DNA from: DASXMR01 sp036495525
GTDB lineage: Bacteria > Actinomycetota > Actinomycetes > Streptosporangiales > Streptosporangiaceae
Assembly: GCA_036495525.1 (NCBI GenBank)
Contig: DASXMR010000006.1
Location: forward strand, 22,304-86,303
Length of the DNA: 64,000 bases
Direction of reading: 5' to 3'
Shown here: positions 36,133 through 46,413 of the stretch, one piece after another
Layout: every line of letters starts with the position of its first letter
How positions within the stretch are numbered: the first letter of the stretch is position 1
The notes under the pieces: model-generated
What the model was told of the DNA's origin: nothing
Database searches by the model: none
What the model saw: only the letters and a program-made list of their open reading frames with translations
Translations under genes and position numbers: made by a program

Positions 36133-38079
36133 CTAGCTGTCGCCGCTGCCGAGGAAGTACCAGAACTCGGGGTTGAGCTGGTACTGGGTCAGCGACTCGA
36201 ACGACTCAGGCGGGCCGGACATGGTCTTCTTCCAGACCTCTATGTTGTCGTTGTTCGGCTGGAACAGTGACGGCACCTGCTGGGTGAGGTACTGCGCCTC
36301 GGCCTTCACCGCAGCCGGGTTGCTGCTGGTCGTCGACGCCTTGATCAGCGCGTCCGCCTTGGGGTCCTTGTACTCGCCGATGTTGAACGAGCCGGTCGAG
36401 TTGAAGATCCCGTTCATTGTCGGATACGTGGCGATGCTGAATCCGCCGAAGTCTTCCATCGCCCAGTCGTTGATGGTCTTCGGCGAGGCACCGTCGTAGT
36501 ACGTCGCGATCATGTGGTTGAAGTTGTCGGCCTTCAGCGTGATGTTGAAGCCGGCCTTCTTGGCCTGCGAGACCAGGTCAGTGATCTGCTGGCCGATTCT
36601 CGCTGGCGAGGTGTTGTAGATCAGGTTGAACGCGAGCTTGGTGCCGGCCGGGATGCCCGCGCCGCACTGGCTCGCGCCGGAGCCTGCGCTGGCGCAGACG
36701 TCCGTGCCGCCGGGGTTCACGGTCCAGCCGTGTGCCTTCAGCATGCTCACCGCCGTCGACACGCTGAACGGGTACGGCGCGGTCAGCGCGTTGGACGGGG
36801 TGTACGGGGTCGGCGGGATGGCCGGCACGGGACCGTAACCCTGGCCGCCGGCCCCGTGGAAGAAGGCCTTGATGTAGCCGGCCTCGTCTTCCAGGTGCGC
36901 GAACGCCTGGCGGATGTAGAGCTGCTTGATGATGTTGTTGAAGTCGCCCGTCTTGTCCAGGAAGTTGAAGGTGACGTAGTTGAACCCGAAGCCCGGGTAG
37001 CCGAAGACGTTGTAGCTGCCCTTGATGGAGGTCACCTGGGGAATGTCCTCGAACGGCACGTAACCCTGGTCCACCGCGCCTGACTTGACCGCGTTCCACT
37101 CGGCAGTATCCGAGGTGAACGGCACGGCCTGCAGCTTGGACTGCGGCGAGGCGTGCGGGCCGCTGTAGGCCGCGTTCGGTGACATCGTGAACGCGCCGGT
37201 GGTGTTGTTGAACGAGGTCAGCTTGTACGGCCCGTCGACCACCTGCCAGAGCGGGTTGCTCGCGTACGTGGTGACGGACTTGGACGCCTTGGCCAGGTAG
37301 TCATAGATCTTGGTCGCGTTGGCCGGGACGTTCGGGTCGAGGACGGGACCGCCAGCGGACGCCTTCGCCCACGCGTGGGTGGGCAGCGGGATGACGCCCG
37401 CCAGGCTGTTCTCCCAGAACCAGGCCGGGTTCACCGCGGCGTTCAGGTTCAGCACCAGCGTCTGCGGGCTTGGCGTCGTCATACTGACGATCTGGTCCGG
37501 GATGCCGGTCTTCGGGGTGTAGTTACCCCAGTTGGCCGGGCTCTCCTTGACGGCAGCCTTCAGCATGTCGATGTAGAACTCGGCGTCCTTGGCCGTGACC
37601 GCCTGGCCGTCCGACCACTTCCAGTTCTTGAGCGTGATCGACACGGTCTTGTCGCCATTGCTCCAGGTCGGCTCGCCGGCCAGGCTCATGGCCGGGTCTT
37701 CCTTCTGCTGCGAGCCGTTCGGGAACCAGTTCAGCGGGCGCCACATTTCGTACTGGAATGAGTACGCAGTGTAAACAGAGCTATTGGCACCGGGCGTGAC
37801 GGGGAAGATCCAGGTCGGGGCCGTATTCGGAGCCTCGGCCACCTTGAAGGTGCCAGCGTGCGCCGTGCCTGTCTGAGCCGGGACCGTGCCGAACGCACCG
37901 GCAATGGTGAGACCGGCCGTGTTGCCCTTGGAGCCAGACGAGCCACTGCTGCCGCAGGCAGCGAGCGCCATCGCTGCCACGGCCGCGAGGGCGGTGAGCT
38001 TGAAAGCCGGGCGGGAGAGCTTCATGGCTAGGCCACGCCCGTCATTTGGCCGGAAAACCGGTCGCTGCGGTCTTGTCAT
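36133..38079 (-). CDS. peptide-binding lipoprotein of ABC importer (DppA/OppA, SBP family 5)
   Basis: A 648-aa secreted lipoprotein (lipobox LAAC, Cys42 from this start) of extracellular solute-binding family 5. Family features are WSNGDKTVSITLKNWKWSDG, the mid-protein FIRQAFAHLEDE-like segment and the long two-lobe length. It captures oligopeptides for the permeases and fused ATPase downstream. I chose the ATG at 38079 because AGAAAGG precedes it at good spacing; ATG at 38025 would give a more usual signal peptide but has no ribosome-binding site. Confidence 0.9.
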   Translation of the reverse strand: MTRPQRPVFRPNDGRGLAMKLSRPAFKLTALAAVAAMALAACGSSGSSGSKGNTAGLTIAGAFGTVPAQTGTAHAGTFKVAEAPNTAPTWIFPVTPGANSSVYTAYSFQYEMWRPLNWFPNGSQQKEDPAMSLAGEPTWSNGDKTVSITLKNWKWSDGQAVTAKDAEFYIDMLKAAVKESPANWGNYTPKTGIPDQIVSMTTPSPQTLVLNLNAAVNPAWFWENSLAGVIPLPTHAWAKASAGGPVLDPNVPANATKIYDYLAKASKSVTTYASNPLWQVVDGPYKLTSFNNTTGAFTMSPNAAYSGPHASPQSKLQAVPFTSDTAEWNAVKSGAVDQGYVPFEDIPQVTSIKGSYNVFGYPGFGFNYVTFNFLDKTGDFNNIIKQLYIRQAFAHLEDEAGYIKAFFHGAGGQGYGPVPAIPPTPYTPSNALTAPYPFSVSTAVSMLKAHGWTVNPGGTDVCASAGSGASQCGAGIPAGTKLAFNLIYNTSPARIGQQITDLVSQAKKAGFNITLKADNFNHMIATYYDGASPKTINDWAMEDFGGFSIATYPTMNGIFNSTGSFNIGEYKDPKADALIKASTTSSNPAAVKAEAQYLTQQVPSLFQPNNDNIEVWKKTMSGPPESFESLTQYQLNPEFWYFLGSGDS

Positions 38080-38536
38080 ACGGCTGCCTTTCTAGCCTCC
38101 CGCACACAGCGGGCCGGGGGCCGGGCTCACCGAGCCCGATGGGGGTTTGGGTGGAGCGTAGATCCGGACGCTTGTGAAGTAAGACCCTTCAAGTGTTACG
38201 AAATGCTATCGATCTGCTCTGCAGTCGCATATAGCGCGCCTTTTGCAGTTAGCTCGCGGTAACATACGCCCTGCATTTTGCTGACAGCATTTTGCATGTG
38301 GTATGCCACAGGTCCTGGTGGCGTGTCGGCCATAGGTTCCTGAGCTAGGCGGAGTTCCTGAGCCGGCTGTCCGAAGCCCGGCCCGCGGCAGCCCTGAGAC
38401 CGCCTTGCCATGCCCCCCCGAAATCATCGAGCGGGCATCCTCGCTCGCCGGCCGCTGGGGGGGCGGATGGCCTCCGCCTAGACTGGCGCTGCGAAATGTC
38501 AGGTCCGCGACGAGCCAGGGAAGGCGCGCTGAGGTC
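38080..38536. other. divergent promoter region of peptide importer and aldo/keto reductase
   Basis: About 460 bases without a supported gene. A 7-bp hairpin (38122-38128/38132-38138) lies in the importer leader. The nine bases GCATTTTGC occur twice, at 38273-38281 and 38287-38295, a 14-bp period typical of regulator half-sites. A nested fold lies at 38412-38464: outer arms GCCCCCCC and GGGGGGGC, inner arms CGAGCG and CGCTCG. The middle of the region is AT-richer than neighbouring DNA, as expected for promoters; I cannot place -35/-10 boxes with confidence. Confidence 0.5.
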
Positions 38537-39556
<1,020 letters not shown>

Positions 39557-39599
39557 GAACAGTGTCAGCCGCGCTAGCCCGGCGCGGCGGCGGGTCCTG

Positions 39600-39620
39600 G
39601 CGGCGGCAGCTTGCCGCCGC
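39600..39620 (+). terminator. hairpin terminator after aldo/keto reductase
   Basis: Inverted repeat GCGGCGGCA (39600-39608) / TGCCGCCGC (39612-39620) with a 3-nt loop, 44 bp after the reductase stop. A second, weaker stem (GCCGCGC/GCGCGGC) lies just before it. Confidence 0.5.
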
Positions 39621-39709
39621 AGCCCGGCGGATTTCTGCTCGCAGCTAAGCCGGCCGGGCCGGCGCCGAGTCACGACCCGAGTGTCGTGGCCTGCTGGGAT
39701 AATGAGTCA

Positions 39710-42700
39710 GTGCTGGGGACCACGCGCGGACGGCTCGTAGGCAGGCAGGCTGAGCTTGGCCTGCTCCTTGACCTGCTCGAAGCCGCCAAGGCGGGCAGGC
39801 CGGTCGTCGCGCTGGTCAGCGGCGATGCGGGAGTCGGAAAGACCAGGCTGGTAACTGAGCTGGCCGCGACGGCGCGCGAGCGCGGCCTGACCGTGCTGTC
39901 AGGCCGCTGCGCCGAGCTGGCGGACAGCATTCCTTACCTGCCGCTGGCTGACGCGCTGCGGGCAGCGGTGACCGGCCCGTCGGCGCACGGGCCGCTCATC
40001 GACGCGCTTGAGGCCCGGCCGGTGCTGTCCCGGCTGCTGCCGGACCGCGACGGCCCGGTGTCGGGCAGCGACCTGCCTGGGCTTGCCCAGCAGCAGCTGT
40101 TCGGCGCCGTGCTCGGCATGCTCGCCGAGCTGGCCGAGACCTACCCGGTGCTGCTGATCCTCGAGGACCTGCACTGGGCCGACGGCTCGACCAGGGACCT
40201 GGTCACCTTCCTGTCCAGGGTGCTGCACCGGGAGCGGATCGCCGTCGTCGCCACCTACCGCACCGACGATCTGCACCGCCGGCACCCGCTGCGGCCGGTG
40301 CTCACCGAGCTGTTCCGGCTGCCGAGCGTGACCTCGGTGGAGCTCGGGCCGCTGGGCTCCTCGGCGATGGCCGAGCACCTGACCTCGCTGGCCGGCGGCC
40401 CGCTCGACGCGACGGCGCTGAGCCAGATGATCACAAGGGCCGAGGGCAACACCTATTACGCCGAGGAGCTGCTGGCCGCGTCGTCGGTCGGCACCGCGCT
40501 GCCGGCCGGCTTGGCTGACCTGCTGGTCGCCCGGATGGAACGGCTGTCGGAGATCGCCCAGCAGGTGCTGCGCGCGGCTGCGGTAACCGGGCGGCACGTG
40601 GACGACGAGCTGGTCAGGGCCTCATCCGGGCTAGCAGCCCCGGAGTACGAGGCGGCCGTGCGCGAGGCGGTCGCCCACCAGCTGCTGATCCCCGACGGCA
40701 GCGAGGGCTACGCGTTCCGGCACGCGCTGCTGCGCGAGGCCATCTACGCTGACCTGCTGCCCGGCGAGCGGACCAGGCTGCACGCCCGGCTGGCCCGGCT
40801 GCTGGCTGACGAGAGCAGGCTCGCCGAGGTGTCCGGCTCCGCTGCCGAGCTGGCGCATCACAGCCTGGCCAGCCATGACATACCGGGGGCGTTCTCGGCG
40901 TCGGTCCTGGCCGGCCAGGAGGCTGAGCGGCTCGCCGCCCCAGCTGAGGCGCACCGGCACTACGAGCAGGCGCTGGCGCTCTGGGACCGGGTCAGCGAAC
41001 CGGAGAAGCTGTCCGGCACCGACCGCGGCACGCTCGCGCTGCAATCGGCGCTCAGCGCGGCGGACAGCGGCCAGGTCAGCCGCGCCGTGCACATGCTGCG
41101 GCGGCTGCGCGGCTACCTGGGCGACGACAGCGACCGGCTGCTCTACAGCAGGGTCACCGAGCGGCTCGCTTACCTGCTCATCGACGATGACAAGGTCGAC
41201 GAGGCGCTGACGGTGGCGAGCGAGGCGGTGGACGCGCTGCCGGCCAAGCCGCCGGCCGTAGAGCGGGCACGGGCGCTGGCCACGCACGCCCGCGCGCTGC
41301 TCACCCTGCAGGACCTGGAGCCGGCCACCGCCCGCGCTGAGCAGGCAAGGGAGGCGGCCGCGATGCTGACCGGCGAGGGCGCCGGGCCCGCCAGGCGGGG
41401 GGCCGCGGTGGACGCCGACGCGCTGGTGACCCTCGGCCTGATCAGCGAGCGAGCTGGCCGGGTAGCCGAGGCGGTCACCCTGTTCACCAGGGCGCACCAG
41501 GAGGCGCGCAGCGCCGCCGTCCTCGGCGTCGAGTTGCGCGCGGCCTTCCAGCTGGCCAGGATCCAGCTTGAATGGGGGGATCTGGAGTCCTCAGCGGCGA
41601 CCGCGCACCAGGGCACCGAGCGGGCCAGGAAGGCCGGGCTTGAGCTGGCGCCGTACGGCATCGACTTGCGGTACCTGCACTACCTCGCCCATTTCTGCGA
41701 CGGATCGTGGGACCACGCGCAGCACATCGCCGATGGCTTCCCGGTCCGGGTGACCAATGCGGCCGAGGCGAATCTGTCCGCGATGGCGCTGTTCATCGAC
41801 GTCGCGCGCGGCAGCGGCGTGGTTGCCGAGCGGCGCGCCTGGCTGGAGCCGTTCCTGGCCAGGGAGCCGTTCGCCGAGTACCTGGTCCGCGGGCTGCTGG
41901 CCGAGCAGGCGCTGTGGCAGGGGGACACTGCCTGCGCCGTCGCCGAGGCGCAGGCCGCCATCGCGGTGTCCAGGTCCTGGGACCCGGCGCACAGCCCGGC
42001 CGTGATCCGGGTGGCCGCCGTCGGCATCGCCGCGCTCGCTGACCAGGCGATCAGGGCGCGGGCCGCGGGCGACGTGCTGCGCGCCGACCAGGTCGTCGAG
42101 ACCGCCAGGTCACTGGCCCAGATCGCCAGGGACGGCGCGGCCAGCTCGCGCCGGCCGCTCAACGCGCTGGGCGTGGACGGCCGCGGCTGGCTCGCCAGGG
42201 CGGAGGCCGAGCTGCTGCGCACGGCCGGGCGGAACGACCCTGGCGCGTGGCAGGCGGTCGTCGACACCTACGGCGCCAACTTCATCTACGAGACCGCCAG
42301 GGCGCGCTGGCGGCTCGCCGAGGCGCTGGTCGAGGCCGGCGACCGGCAGGCCGCGCAGCGCGAATGGCTGCTCGCGGTGCGCGCGGCAGACGAGCTCGGG
42401 GCAGCGCCGCTGCGCTCGGCGCTCGCCGATCTCGGCAGGCGGGCCAGGCTGAGCGCCGGCCCGGCAGGGGACGGGGAGCGGCCAGCGCGCAGCCCGCTCG
42501 CCGGGCTGACCGCGCGCGAGCTGGAGGTGCTCCGGCTGCTCGCCGCCGGGCAGAGCAACAAGGAGATCGGCGCCGCGCTGTTCATCTCGGCCAAGACTGC
42601 CAGCGTGCACGTGTCCAACATCCTGGGCAAGCTGGGCGCGCGGGGGCGCACCGAGGCGGCCGCGATCGCGCACGATGCCGGCCTGCTTGACCCGCAGGCT

Positions 42701-42715
42701 GGCGTGCCGACCTGA
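39710..42715 (+). CDS. LAL-type LuxR-family regulator with AAA ATPase domain
   Basis: A protein of about 1001 aa. The N-terminal AAA module has Walker A GDAGVGKT (residues 38-45) and Walker B VLLILEDLHWADGS. A long helical TPR-like middle follows, then a C-terminal LuxR helix-turn-helix at about 932-1000 (LTARELEVLRLLAAGQSNKE, SAKTASVHVSNILGKLGARG). Such LAL/MalT-like regulators switch on pathways upon ligand and ATP binding. The start is uncertain: GTG at 39710 (VLGTTRGRLVGRQAEL) fits the family and lies 7 bp after a GATAAT box, suggesting a leaderless mRNA. Confidence 0.88.
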   Translation: MLGTTRGRLVGRQAELGLLLDLLEAAKAGRPVVALVSGDAGVGKTRLVTELAATARERGLTVLSGRCAELADSIPYLPLADALRAAVTGPSAHGPLIDALEARPVLSRLLPDRDGPVSGSDLPGLAQQQLFGAVLGMLAELAETYPVLLILEDLHWADGSTRDLVTFLSRVLHRERIAVVATYRTDDLHRRHPLRPVLTELFRLPSVTSVELGPLGSSAMAEHLTSLAGGPLDATALSQMITRAEGNTYYAEELLAASSVGTALPAGLADLLVARMERLSEIAQQVLRAAAVTGRHVDDELVRASSGLAAPEYEAAVREAVAHQLLIPDGSEGYAFRHALLREAIYADLLPGERTRLHARLARLLADESRLAEVSGSAAELAHHSLASHDIPGAFSASVLAGQEAERLAAPAEAHRHYEQALALWDRVSEPEKLSGTDRGTLALQSALSAADSGQVSRAVHMLRRLRGYLGDDSDRLLYSRVTERLAYLLIDDDKVDEALTVASEAVDALPAKPPAVERARALATHARALLTLQDLEPATARAEQAREAAAMLTGEGAGPARRGAAVDADALVTLGLISERAGRVAEAVTLFTRAHQEARSAAVLGVELRAAFQLARIQLEWGDLESSAATAHQGTERARKAGLELAPYGIDLRYLHYLAHFCDGSWDHAQHIADGFPVRVTNAAEANLSAMALFIDVARGSGVVAERRAWLEPFLAREPFAEYLVRGLLAEQALWQGDTACAVAEAQAAIAVSRSWDPAHSPAVIRVAAVGIAALADQAIRARAAGDVLRADQVVETARSLAQIARDGAASSRRPLNALGVDGRGWLARAEAELLRTAGRNDPGAWQAVVDTYGANFIYETARARWRLAEALVEAGDRQAAQREWLLAVRAADELGAAPLRSALADLGRRARLSAGPAGDGERPARSPLAGLTARELEVLRLLAAGQSNKEIGAALFISAKTASVHVSNILGKLGARGRTEAAAIAHDAGLLDPQAGVPT

Positions 42716-42739
42716 CCGCGGGCCGCGTGCCCGCGGTCA
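42713..42739. terminator. hairpin terminator overlapping LAL stop codon
   Basis: TGACCGCGGGC (42713-42723, its first three bases being the stop codon) pairs with GCCCGCGGTCA (42729-42739) around a 5-nt loop. The convergent LLM gene ends at 42752, so the stem may serve both genes. Confidence 0.7.
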
Positions 42740-42751
42740 GCCGCGCGGTGC

Positions 42752-43672
42752 CTAGCCAGCCGGGGCCAGCGCCTCCAGGATCTCCGCGGCTCGCGCCTGC
42801 GCCGCGGCCGGGTCGGCGTCCGGCGAACCCACCAGCGGGTCCCAGTTCAGGTCGTAGAAGACCTCGGTGACGCCGGCCGCCGCCAGCGTGTCAATGTCCG
42901 ACCGGATCTGGGCGGTACTGCCGGAAAGCAGCAGGCGGCTGCCGTCCGGGCCGCTGACCGGCGCGCCCGCCCGGACCACGCCGCGGCAGATGATCCGCAT
43001 CGCGGCCGGGTCGCGTCCGGCCGCTGCCGCGGCGGCACGGACGATCTGCACGGGCTCGGCGATGGCGGCGAGATTGGTCCTGCTGGAGGTCACCCAGCCG
43101 TCCGCGATCGTGCCGATGCGCTCCAGGGCCGGCCGGGCCATGCCGCCGAGGATGATCGGCGGCCCGGCTGGCTGGATCGGCTTCGGCGCCATTACGCCGC
43201 GCGGGACGGTGTAGAACTCGCCGCTGAACTCGCTGGTGCCGGCCGCCCACAGGCTGCGCAGGACGGCGACGTACTCCGCGGTCCTGGCGCCACGGCGGAC
43301 CATGGAAGCCCCGGTCAGGGTGAACTCCTCGGGCATCCAGCCGATGCCGATGCCCAGATCGTGCCGCCCGCCGGACAGCACGTCCAGCGATGCCGACTGC
43401 TTGGCCAGGTAGGCAGGCGACACGAACGGCATGTTCACCAGCGCGACGCCGAGCCTGATCCGCGACGTCACCGCGGCCGCGAAGGAAAGCGCCGCCATCG
43501 GGTCGAGCACGCTCTGGTACACCGGCTCCATGCTGGAGCCGTCGGGGATCAGCAGCCGCTGGAAGCTCCACAGCGAGGCGTAGCCAGCCTGCTCGGCGCG
43601 CACCGCGAAGAAGGCGAGGTTCTGCGGGGTAGCCCAGGCACCAGACACCGGGGCGCCGAAACCGATCTGCAT
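42752..43672 (-). CDS. LLM-class F420-dependent oxidoreductase
   Basis: A 306-aa luciferase-like enzyme starting MQIGFGAPVSGAWATPQN. It contains RIRLGVALVNMPFVSPAYLA, GGRHDLGIGIGWMPEEF and PAGPPIILGGMARPALERIG. It is only distantly similar to the LLM enzyme at 8467-9390. It should use reduced or oxidised F420 on an unknown substrate. The ATG at 43672 is preceded by AGGGTAGG; the open frame before it is not family-like. Confidence 0.88.
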   Translation of the reverse strand: MQIGFGAPVSGAWATPQNLAFFAVRAEQAGYASLWSFQRLLIPDGSSMEPVYQSVLDPMAALSFAAAVTSRIRLGVALVNMPFVSPAYLAKQSASLDVLSGGRHDLGIGIGWMPEEFTLTGASMVRRGARTAEYVAVLRSLWAAGTSEFSGEFYTVPRGVMAPKPIQPAGPPIILGGMARPALERIGTIADGWVTSSRTNLAAIAEPVQIVRAAAAAAGRDPAAMRIICRGVVRAGAPVSGPDGSRLLLSGSTAQIRSDIDTLAAAGVTEVFYDLNWDPLVGSPDADPAAAQARAAEILEALAPAG

Positions 43673-43886
43673 GGCGCCTACCCTAGGCGCTCGCATGCCG
43701 CCGGGCGGGGGCATGGGGCCAGCCGCGCGCTAGCCGAGGGCGGCGGCCATCCGGCCAGCGGCGGCTGCTGTAATGGCCACTGGAATCACCGGCGCCGGGC
43801 CGCAACGGCCTGGCACCAGCGCCCGGGATCGCCAGTCCCCCCCGCTGGCCGGGCAGGCCAGAGACCGGTCAGGAACGGAGCCGTCA

Positions 43887-44678
43887 ATGGAGCAGGATCC
43901 CAGGATCTGGATCGCCGCGCTGCGCGGCTCGTGCGAGCGCCTTGCCGCGCTGGTCGCCACGCTGACCCCGGAGCAGCTGCGCGCACAGTCGTACTGCACC
44001 GACTGGACCAACGCGCAGGTGCTTTCCCACCTGGGCAGCGGGGCCGAGATCGCGATGCTGATGCTGCCCGGCGCGCTCGGCCAGGCAGAGCCGGTCGGCC
44101 GGGAGGCGTTCGAGCCGGTATGGGACAGCTGGAACGCCAAGTCGCCCGACGACCAGGCCGCCGACGCGCTGGCCGCCGACGAGAAGCACGTGCGGGCGCT
44201 GGAGCAGCTCACCGACGCCGAGCTGGCCGGGGTCAGCCTGGCGTTCTTCGGCATGACCCTGGACGCCGCCGGGATGGTCCGGCTGCGGCTCGGCGAGCAC
44301 GCGCTGCACACCTGGGACATCGAGGTCTTCAGCGACCCGTCAGCCACGGTCGCCGCCGACGCGGCCGGGCTGCTGATCGACAACGTGCCTGAGTTCCTCG
44401 CGCCGCGGCTTGGCAAGCCGCAGGACGAGCCGTTCGCCGCCCGGATCCGCACCACCGGCCCGGACCGTGACTACCTGCTGACCGCGGCCGAGACGGTGAC
44501 GATGGCGGACTGGCCGGCCGATGGCGCGGCGCCCGGCGAGGTCAGCGACGTCACCATGCCTGCCGAGGCGCTGCTGCGGTTGTCCTACGGCCGGATGGAC
44601 CCTGGCCATACCCCGCCGCAGGTGCAGGCCGACCCGGCCGCTGTGGGCCGGCTGCGCGAGATCTTTCCTGGCTTCTGA
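43887..44678 (+). CDS. mycothiol-dependent maleylpyruvate-isomerase-family protein
   Basis: A 263-aa DinB-like protein. The N-terminal four-helix metal domain has LAALVATLTPEQLRAQSYCT then DWTNAQVLSHLGSGAEIAML and later LGEHALHTWDIEVF, where the histidines fit the metal triad. A short C-terminal domain follows (DVTMPAEALLRLSYGRM). Family members use mycothiol to isomerise, transfer or detoxify substrates in actinomycetes. GGAACGGAG lies just before the chosen ATG. The partner substrate is unknown. Confidence 0.85.
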   Translation: MEQDPRIWIAALRGSCERLAALVATLTPEQLRAQSYCTDWTNAQVLSHLGSGAEIAMLMLPGALGQAEPVGREAFEPVWDSWNAKSPDDQAADALAADEKHVRALEQLTDAELAGVSLAFFGMTLDAAGMVRLRLGEHALHTWDIEVFSDPSATVAADAAGLLIDNVPEFLAPRLGKPQDEPFAARIRTTGPDRDYLLTAAETVTMADWPADGAAPGEVSDVTMPAEALLRLSYGRMDPGHTPPQVQADPAAVGRLREIFPGF

Positions 44679-44716
44679 CCGGCACGGCTGACCTGCGGCC
44701 GCCGCGGTCCCTGGTC

Positions 44717-45334
44717 CTACATCCGCTCGCCGGCCTGCACCGGTGCCTCGATGACGTTGCCTGGCGGTGCCAGCGGGCACTGCCAGGCGCTGTCGTAGCG
44801 GCAGGACGGGTGATAAAGGAAGTTGAGGTCGACGACTAGCTGGCCCTCCCGGCCGCCGAGGTCGGCGCCCTTAGCCGTGTCCAGCAGGTAGCGGCCGCCG
44901 CCGTAGCTGCCGCTGCCAGCTGTGCCGTCCCGCAGCGGCAGGAACAGCCCGCCTGCGTACTGCCGCAGCCACCACACGTCGAGCGTGCCGGGCAGCGCCG
45001 GGCTCAGCTCCACGCGCCCGATCAGCTGCATGCCGGTGCTCAGGTCGCCGTCGGTCGGCACGGCAAGGCTGGCGTGCTCGGCCACCGGCCGCAGCGGCAG
45101 TGCCAGCCGCAGCGAGGGGTCGTAGGGCCAGTACGGCAGGCCGGCGGCATGCAGCGGGTCGCCAGGTGGCAGCGGACTCTGCGGGTGACGGCGGAAGAGC
45201 TGGTCGCGGCCTGCCCGCCAAAGTGCGTGCCCCGCCTCCGGCCGGTCCTGGGCTCGGACGGCCGCGTAGAGCTCGCTGACCTCGCGCCGCCAGCCGGCCA
45301 GTTCCAGCTCGGCCTGACCCGTCGTGCCGGTCAT
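44717..45334 (-). CDS. DUF1684-domain protein
   Basis: A 205-aa protein of the DUF1684 family: LELAGWRREVSELYAAVRAQ, LWRAGRDQLFRRHPQSPLPP, then GSYGGGRYLLDTAKGADLGG and the diagnostic end VVDLNFLYHPSCRYDSAWQC followed by PLAPPGN. The function is unknown; the family is cytoplasmic and beta-rich. A strong ribosome-binding site (AAGGGGGG) precedes the ATG. Confidence 0.9.
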   Translation of the reverse strand: MTGTTGQAELELAGWRREVSELYAAVRAQDRPEAGHALWRAGRDQLFRRHPQSPLPPGDPLHAAGLPYWPYDPSLRLALPLRPVAEHASLAVPTDGDLSTGMQLIGRVELSPALPGTLDVWWLRQYAGGLFLPLRDGTAGSGSYGGGRYLLDTAKGADLGGREGQLVVDLNFLYHPSCRYDSAWQCPLAPPGNVIEAPVQAGERM

Positions 45335-45456
45335 GACCCCCCTTGCTGCAGCCGCCCGTGATGCGCGCTATGAGACCTTTCCCGGCCATGCCCCGTATAT
45401 CCGGTCTCGGTTTGGCCAATTTTGCCCGCCGGGCTTGCGCGAAGCCAGGCCAGCCA

Positions 45457-45470
45457 TGAACCTTGGTTCA
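45457..45470 (+). promoter_or_regulatory. inverted-repeat operator before the Liv-type operon
   Basis: TGAACC and GGTTCA form an inverted repeat with a 2-bp spacer, 41 bp before the livG start. A further GGTTCA half-site lies at the beginning of livG (within MNDGSL). It could be the site of the TetR regulator encoded at the end of the cluster. Confidence 0.5.
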
Positions 45471-45510
45471 CACTGTGGCGAGGCTACCCCTTGGAGCAAG
45501 GACTGAGCCG

Positions 45511-46413
45511 ATGAATGATGGTTCATTGGACATCCAGGGAGTAACAGTACGGTTCGGCGGGCTGACCGCTCTGGATGAGGTATCGCTGACCGCGGCCGCC
45601 CGGCAGGTGACGGGCATCATCGGCCCGAACGGCGCCGGGAAGACCACCCTGCTGAACGTCCTGTGCGGCTTTGTCCGGCCTGAAGCCGGCCGGATCAGCT
45701 TCGACGGCCGGGAACTCACCAGGCTCCGGCCGCACCGGCTCGCCAGCCTCGGCATCGCCAGGACGCTGCAGGGCGTCGGGCTGTTTGCCGGGCTGTCGGT
45801 ACTCGAGAACGTGATGGTCGGTGCTACTCCGCTGGCGAAGGCCAGGTTCTGGGACGCGCTGCTCGCGCTGCCCCGCTCGGACGCCGACGAGCGGCGGCTG
45901 CGCGACCGGGCGATGCAGGCACTCGACCGAGTCGGCGCCGGCGGCTTGGCCGACACCATGCCGGGGCAGCTGGCGCACGGCCCGCGCAAGCGGGTCGCGC
46001 TGGCCAGGGCGCTGGTGTCCGAGCCGCGGCTGCTGCTGCTCGACGAGCCGGCCAGCGGTCTCGACGAGCACGAGCTGCCCGAGCTTGGCGACCTGATCAG
46101 CAAGCTCGCCAGGGACGCCACCGTGGTGGTAATCGAGCACCGGATGGACCTGATGATGTCGGTCTGCAACGCCATCTGCGTGCTGGACTTCGGCAAGCTG
46201 ATCGCCACCGGGACCCCTGGGCAGGTGCGCGCCAACCCAGCTGTTACTGCCGCCTATCTCGGCGCCGACCTGGACAGCGGCGAGCCAGCCGGGCAGCAGG
46301 GCGGGCCGGCCGGGGAGGGCGTCGCGGCCGGGGAGGGCGGGCCTGGGGAACAGGCCGCCAGCGACGGCACCGGCGCGGAACCGGGAAAGCCAGGAAAGGC
46401 GGTGGCGGAATGA
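45511..46413 (+). CDS. livG: Liv-type ABC transporter ATP-binding protein (LivG)
   Basis: A 300-aa ATPase: Walker A GPNGAGKT at about 39, Walker B LLLLDEPASGL, switch His in VVIEHRMDLMM. The signature reads LAHGPRKRVALA, a variant of the LivG LSHGEQR type. After the ATPase (to about 255) comes a 45-residue Gly/Glu/Pro-rich tail with no family counterpart. It is the first gene of a five-gene importer, with livF starting inside its stop (ATGA). Confidence 0.92.
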   Translation: MNDGSLDIQGVTVRFGGLTALDEVSLTAAARQVTGIIGPNGAGKTTLLNVLCGFVRPEAGRISFDGRELTRLRPHRLASLGIARTLQGVGLFAGLSVLENVMVGATPLAKARFWDALLALPRSDADERRLRDRAMQALDRVGAGGLADTMPGQLAHGPRKRVALARALVSEPRLLLLDEPASGLDEHELPELGDLISKLARDATVVVIEHRMDLMMSVCNAICVLDFGKLIATGTPGQVRANPAVTAAYLGADLDSGEPAGQQGGPAGEGVAAGEGGPGEQAASDGTGAEPGKPGKAVAE

